The notes under the pieces are model-generated. The model worked only from the letters and a program-made list of their open reading frames with translations, did not search any database and was not told the DNA's origin. This document shows positions 61,100-64,000 of a stretch of 64,000 bases of DNA, piece by piece. Source of the DNA: Imperialibacter roseus (GTDB lineage Bacteria; Bacteroidota; Bacteroidia; Cytophagales; Cyclobacteriaceae); assembly GCF_032999765.1 (NCBI RefSeq), contig NZ_CP136051.1:3200417-3264416 (forward strand), read 5' to 3'. The position numbers and the translations under genes are program-made. How positions within the stretch are numbered: the stretch's first letter is position 1; every line of letters starts with the position of its first letter.

Positions 61100-61678
61100 T
61101 CATGTATAAAAAGGTCTGATCATAAAATAGACAATCACTCCGGTAACTGACACATAAAGCCAGATCGGGTATCCGAACTTCACAGCCTTTTTGTGTTTTT
61201 CAATCTGTCCGGTGAGTGCAAAATACAATGCCATAAGCACAAAAGGAACCACAACAATAGAAAGCCCTATGTGCGACAGCAAGGTAATCAGGTAAATGGT
61301 TCTGCTATTGCCCATTGCCGCCATTTCCGCTTCCGAAAGTAGCCCATCCGCATTGGTGTCGCCGTACTTCACCGATGGCACAGACGCATGGTAAATAATG
61401 TACGAAACAAGAAAAATGGCGCCCAACGCAAATGCGCCCAGCATCACTGCCCGGTGATGATCCACCTTTTTATTCTTGATGAAATACAGTCCAAGTAACA
61501 ACAAGGCCGCCGTTGCGCTGTTAATCACGGCATTCAAATGAGGCAAAAACTTTACCCAATCTCCAGCATTTAACCTTGCTGGCATGAATATCAATACAGC
61601 CACTGCCACTGGAATGATCACCGAAACAACGCTTATCCAGCGTAAATAATTAGGCGTAGTATTTGAAACAGCACTCAT
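61100..61678 (-). CDS. DUF420 family membrane protein (oxidase assembly-type)
   Basis: A 192-residue, about five-helix membrane protein of DUF420 (YozB/CtaM-like). Conserved histidines are visible in P-H-L-N-A, D-H-H-R-A-V-M, I-Y-H-A-S and L-S-H-I-G. Between helices there is an EF-hand-like loop D-T-N-A-D-G-L-L-S-E-A-E. Relatives are needed for aa3-type cytochrome oxidase activity. The start overlaps the SCO-like gene (TGA/ATG), giving one transcript. Confidence 0.88.
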   Translation of the reverse strand: MSAVSNTTPNYLRWISVVSVIIPVAVAVLIFMPARLNAGDWVKFLPHLNAVINSATAALLLLGLYFIKNKKVDHHRAVMLGAFALGAIFLVSYIIYHASVPSVKYGDTNADGLLSEAEMAAMGNSRTIYLITLLSHIGLSIVVVPFVLMALYFALTGQIEKHKKAVKFGYPIWLYVSVTGVIVYFMIRPFYT

Positions 61679-62283
61679 TTTTCCTGCATTAAAACATCCA
61701 ACTCAACTAACAATCTATCCATCTCACCCTTTTCAGCACTTGCGTAAAAGCCCCTAACCCGACCGACCTTATCTACCAACACAATTCTGCTCTTCGAACC
61801 CTCGGTTTTGAGGGTGAATTGAGAAAGCAGTAGTTGACAATTCATCAGCTTTTCCAAGCCATCAGCACAGGCTGATGTCACCACCCAATACTTGATTTCT
61901 GCTTGTGAAACAGCTAGCTTATCCCACTTATCCACCTGCTCCTCATTGCTCATGGTGATTAACCGATAATCCAGCGGTTTGGTTTCTTCCACCAGCCTTC
62001 TCATTTCATTCATTTCACCTGCTATATCCATTTTAGAAGGGTCAGGGAAATGAAAGAGATAGGTTTGCTGGTCGCCCAGCACCACTACATTGGTGCTGTC
62101 GCAGGTAAGCTTGCTTACGGTATAGCCAGCTGAAACTGTTCCGCAATCGGCTGACACATATGCCGTTTCCGGGTACACCGGCAGAGCGTACATGTTTTCG
62201 CCGAAAGCTTGCAGAAAGAGATAAATAGACACCGGCAGCCCGAGCGTTACAATTAGAATAATTCCCTTTATCAGCTTGCTCAT
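61675..62283 (-). CDS. SCO1/SenC-related protein without copper-binding cysteines
   Basis: From the ATG at 62283 the product is 202 residues: one N-terminal helix, then F-G-E-N-M-Y-A-L-P-V-Y, the usual start of Bacteroidota SCO proteins, and a C-terminus R-I-V-L-V-D-K-V-G-R-V-R-G-F-Y typical of thioredoxin-fold SCO proteins. The CxxxC motif that binds copper for the CuA site is absent, and no substitute pair is placed correctly; the remaining cysteines are C-A-D-G-L-E-K-L-M-N-C. It may have a structural or redox-sensing role, or another SCO works elsewhere. An upstream in-frame ATG at 62382 overlaps the subunit IV gene and is unlikely. Confidence 0.75.
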   Translation of the reverse strand: MSKLIKGIILIVTLGLPVSIYLFLQAFGENMYALPVYPETAYVSADCGTVSAGYTVSKLTCDSTNVVVLGDQQTYLFHFPDPSKMDIAGEMNEMRRLVEETKPLDYRLITMSNEEQVDKWDKLAVSQAEIKYWVVTSACADGLEKLMNCQLLLSQFTLKTEGSKSRIVLVDKVGRVRGFYASAEKGEMDRLLVELDVLMQEK

Positions 62284-62301
62284 GAATGGTATGAGGGTAC
62301 A

Positions 62302-62332
62302 AACAAAACATGCCGGTAGGTATACCGGCATG
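62302..62332 (-). terminator. terminator-like hairpin between oxidase subunit IV and SCO-like gene
   Basis: Inverted repeat CATGCCGGTA (62309-62318) and TACCGGCATG (62323-62332); on the minus strand it is followed by TTTTGTTTG. It lies 17 bp before the chosen SCO-like start, so it may reduce read-through into the assembly genes. Confidence 0.5.
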
Positions 62333-62356
62333 CTACTATCTTTTACGTCGCTAAAC

Positions 62357-62686
62357 TTATCGCACCAGTAGCACTTGACCACCCTGATAAATCAATGCTA
62401 TGATCAGCCATACCAGAAATATCAAAGGAATCAAAATAGACCAGATAAGGGTCTTTACTTCGTGGCCAAGGTGCATAAATTCGCTTACTATGTAAAACGC
62501 TTTTACGATAGTCAAAGCTATGAAGACAGCAGTCCTCAAAATCCCTGCATCAACCGTAAAGGCAATGGCAAACTCAATCATTGTAATGACAAACAAGATC
62601 AGTGTTACCTTCAAGAACAGTCTGATTTTCGCCTTATCGACTGGCTGAACTACAACTGTTGATTCTTCGTGATGTTCTGCTGACAT
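62357..62686 (-). CDS. cytochrome c oxidase subunit IV family protein
   Basis: A 109-residue protein with three hydrophobic segments of the bacterial caa3/CtaF-type subunit IV: F-L-K-V-T-L-I-L-F-V-I-T-M-I-E-F, then V-K-A-F-Y-I-V-S-E-F-M-H-L-G-H-E and L-I-W-S-I-L-I-P-L-I. It sits directly downstream of subunit III and supports the terminal oxidase of the inner membrane. Confidence 0.9.
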   Translation of the reverse strand: MSAEHHEESTVVVQPVDKAKIRLFLKVTLILFVITMIEFAIAFTVDAGILRTAVFIALTIVKAFYIVSEFMHLGHEVKTLIWSILIPLIFLVWLIIALIYQGGQVLLVR

Positions 62687-62713
62687 TTTACTAATTGTTT
62701 ATAGAACGGAAAA

Positions 62714-63463
62714 TTAAACCAAATAGAAGAAGGTAAATACAAACACCCATACAAGGTCTACAAAGTGCCAGTACAAACCGACCTTTTCGACCATTTCGTA
62801 ATGCCCCACTTTCTCAAGCTTACCTACTGTTGCCTGATAGAATATCAGGAAGTTAAGGCATACCCCACTAAATACGTGGAAGCCGTGAAAGCCTGTGATA
62901 AAGAAGAACAAAGCCGCAAAGTTAGGCGGGCCATATTGATTTTGTGACAGGTTGGCTCCATGAATGAAAGTGCCGTCCAATAATCTGCCACCCTCTTCTG
63001 TGCCTACTATAAAGTGCGTCCACTCCCAAGCCTGGCAGCCTAAGAAGGCAAGTCCGCCCAGAATCGTCCAAAGCATCCACTTTTCGACACCCTTCCTGTC
63101 CATACGCTGACCAGCTTCCACAGCAAGCACCATGGTTACACTACTCAAGATCAGGACAAAAGTCATAATACCCACAAACACCAGCGGCAAAGATATGCCG
63201 TGAAGGAAAGGAACAGCTTCGAATACTTTTTCAGGTATTGGCCAGTACTCCTGCGAGAAAACGAATTCGTCGGGGCTGCCCTGAAATGCAGGGTGGCTGA
63301 AACGGATCATTCCGTAGGCAATCAAAAGGCCAGAAAAAGAAAAGGCATCGGAAAGCAGGAAGAACCACATCATAAGCTTGCCATAGCTCGCTTTTAGGGG
63401 CTCATTACCTCCCATCCAGAGGTCCTTGTCAGAATCGGATGCAACTACTGCAGTGCTAGACAT
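62714..63463 (-). CDS. cytochrome c oxidase subunit III
   Basis: A 249-residue, about six-helix subunit III of a haem-copper oxidase. Seen: K-L-M-M-W-F-F-L-L-S-D-A near residue 30, and the family-typical F-F-I-T-G-F-H-G-F-H-V-F-S-G and H-F-V-D-L-V-W-V-F-V-F near the end. It is one of two adjacent subunit III-type genes, as is common in Bacteroidota. Confidence 0.94.
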   Translation of the reverse strand: MSSTAVVASDSDKDLWMGGNEPLKASYGKLMMWFFLLSDAFSFSGLLIAYGMIRFSHPAFQGSPDEFVFSQEYWPIPEKVFEAVPFLHGISLPLVFVGIMTFVLILSSVTMVLAVEAGQRMDRKGVEKWMLWTILGGLAFLGCQAWEWTHFIVGTEEGGRLLDGTFIHGANLSQNQYGPPNFAALFFFITGFHGFHVFSGVCLNFLIFYQATVGKLEKVGHYEMVEKVGLYWHFVDLVWVFVFTFFYLV

Positions 63464-63479
63464 AGACGATTAGTTCAGA

Positions 63480-64000
63480 TTAATTATTTAATAATAAAAA
63501 TAAGTACAAATATATCCAAAGTCCACTCAGGAAGTGCCAGAATGTTGTACACATTTCAATCTGGGTCATACTTTTTGAGTGTACCTTAAATCTCAGGGTC
63601 GAAATTAAAACAATAATCAAAAAAACAATACCTGCCGCCAGGTGAAAGGCATGTAAACCTGTCAAAACGTAGATAAAAGATCCTGCCGGGTTACCGACAA
63701 AGAAAACCTGTTGATCAACCAGCTGCCCCCAGCCGAGATACTGCACAATCAGAAAAACCAGAGAAAGTGCCAACGTAGCGCCAACAGCAACCTTAATTTG
63801 AGAAAGATTGTCTTTTTTAGCCGACCAGTACGCCCACTGCATAGTGGCACTGCTCAACAGCACAACAATGCTGGAGTAAACAAAAGCCTGAGGTAAGTCA
63901 AAAATCAGCCAGGCTCCTTCTGATTGCTTCACCACATACGCACTGGTGAGTGAAGCAAATATCATTACGATAGATACTATAAACAGCCAAAGCAAAAACT
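63480..64000 (-). CDS. second haem-copper oxidase subunit III-type protein (5' end outside window)
   Basis: The frame is still open at the window edge, so the N-terminus is missing; about 173 residues are present. It shows subunit III helices including S-F-I-Y-V-L-T-G-L-H-A-F-H-L-A-A-G and C-T-T-F-W-H-F-L-S-G-L-W-I-Y-L-Y-L-F. It lies 16 bp before the other subunit III gene. Subunits I and II are probably further upstream beyond the window. Confidence 0.9.
   Translation of the reverse strand, partial: FLLWLFIVSIVMIFASLTSAYVVKQSEGAWLIFDLPQAFVYSSIVVLLSSATMQWAYWSAKKDNLSQIKVAVGATLALSLVFLIVQYLGWGQLVDQQVFFVGNPAGSFIYVLTGLHAFHLAAGIVFLIIVLISTLRFKVHSKSMTQIEMCTTFWHFLSGLWIYLYLFLLLNN

Overview
The window looks like chromosomal DNA from a Bacteroidota bacterium, most likely a Cytophagales-type marine or environmental lineage. 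This rests on gene families rather than any marker RNA: lipoproteins with FG-GAP/ASPIC domains, the long plant/Bacteroidota form of IspG, the HU-related protein with an acidic tail, a WD40-caspase fusion, a cytochrome oxidase block with two adjacent subunit III genes, and many genes without an obvious Shine-Dalgarno. I cannot name the genus. No tRNA, rRNA, CRISPR array, prophage or transposase gene was seen.

Layout. 1-5.5 kb: two tandem FG-GAP/ASPIC surface lipoproteins (the first cut by the window edge) and a vanadium-haloperoxidase/PAP2-like lipoprotein, closed by a strong bidirectional terminator. 5.5-16 kb, minus strand: a sodium:solute symporter with a previously easy-to-miss 48-residue membrane partner and a PIG-L/ThuA-like secreted protein; a 1-Cys peroxiredoxin; a lipoprotein; then ispG with three small overlapping genes; then a short-chain dehydrogenase. 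16-24 kb, plus strand: mlaE-mlaF lipid-transport genes, a DUF3817 gene with an apparent frameshift, a ChaN-like protein, a hybrid histidine kinase, an orphan ParA and a Tat-exported ManD-like enolase-superfamily enzyme. 24-32.4 kb, minus strand: DinB-like protein, WD40-caspase protein, and a two-gene unit that resembles a polymorphic toxin (zincin-like motif plus GH19 cell-wall-hydrolase tail) with its candidate immunity partner.

32.4-35 kb is a long gene-poor stretch around an HU-family gene. It carries several intergenic repeat families, a 130-bp MITE-like element and an array of AAGCGCTT palindromes spaced every 22-23 bp. 35.8-46.4 kb, all minus strand, is a defence island: hsdR and a DUF559 nuclease, then after a repeat-filled gap hsdM-hsdS followed by a Septu-like ATPase/HNH pair and a PD-(D/E)XK/DUF5655 nuclease, each joined to the next by overlapping start and stop codons.

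46.6-53 kb holds poorly characterised membrane and secreted proteins, a DUF922-like zincin, a DUF885 metalloprotease and further repeats, including a five-unit 61-bp hairpin array whose last arm supplies the stop codon of the DUF885 gene. 53-64 kb is a minus-strand run ending in an NtrY-like sensor kinase coupled to a giant beta-barrel-like protein; upstream of these lie the terminal oxidase genes (two subunit III, subunit IV) and assembly-type genes (SCO-like protein without copper-binding cysteines, DUF420, a small CxxC protein, DUF983). The last gene runs off the window.
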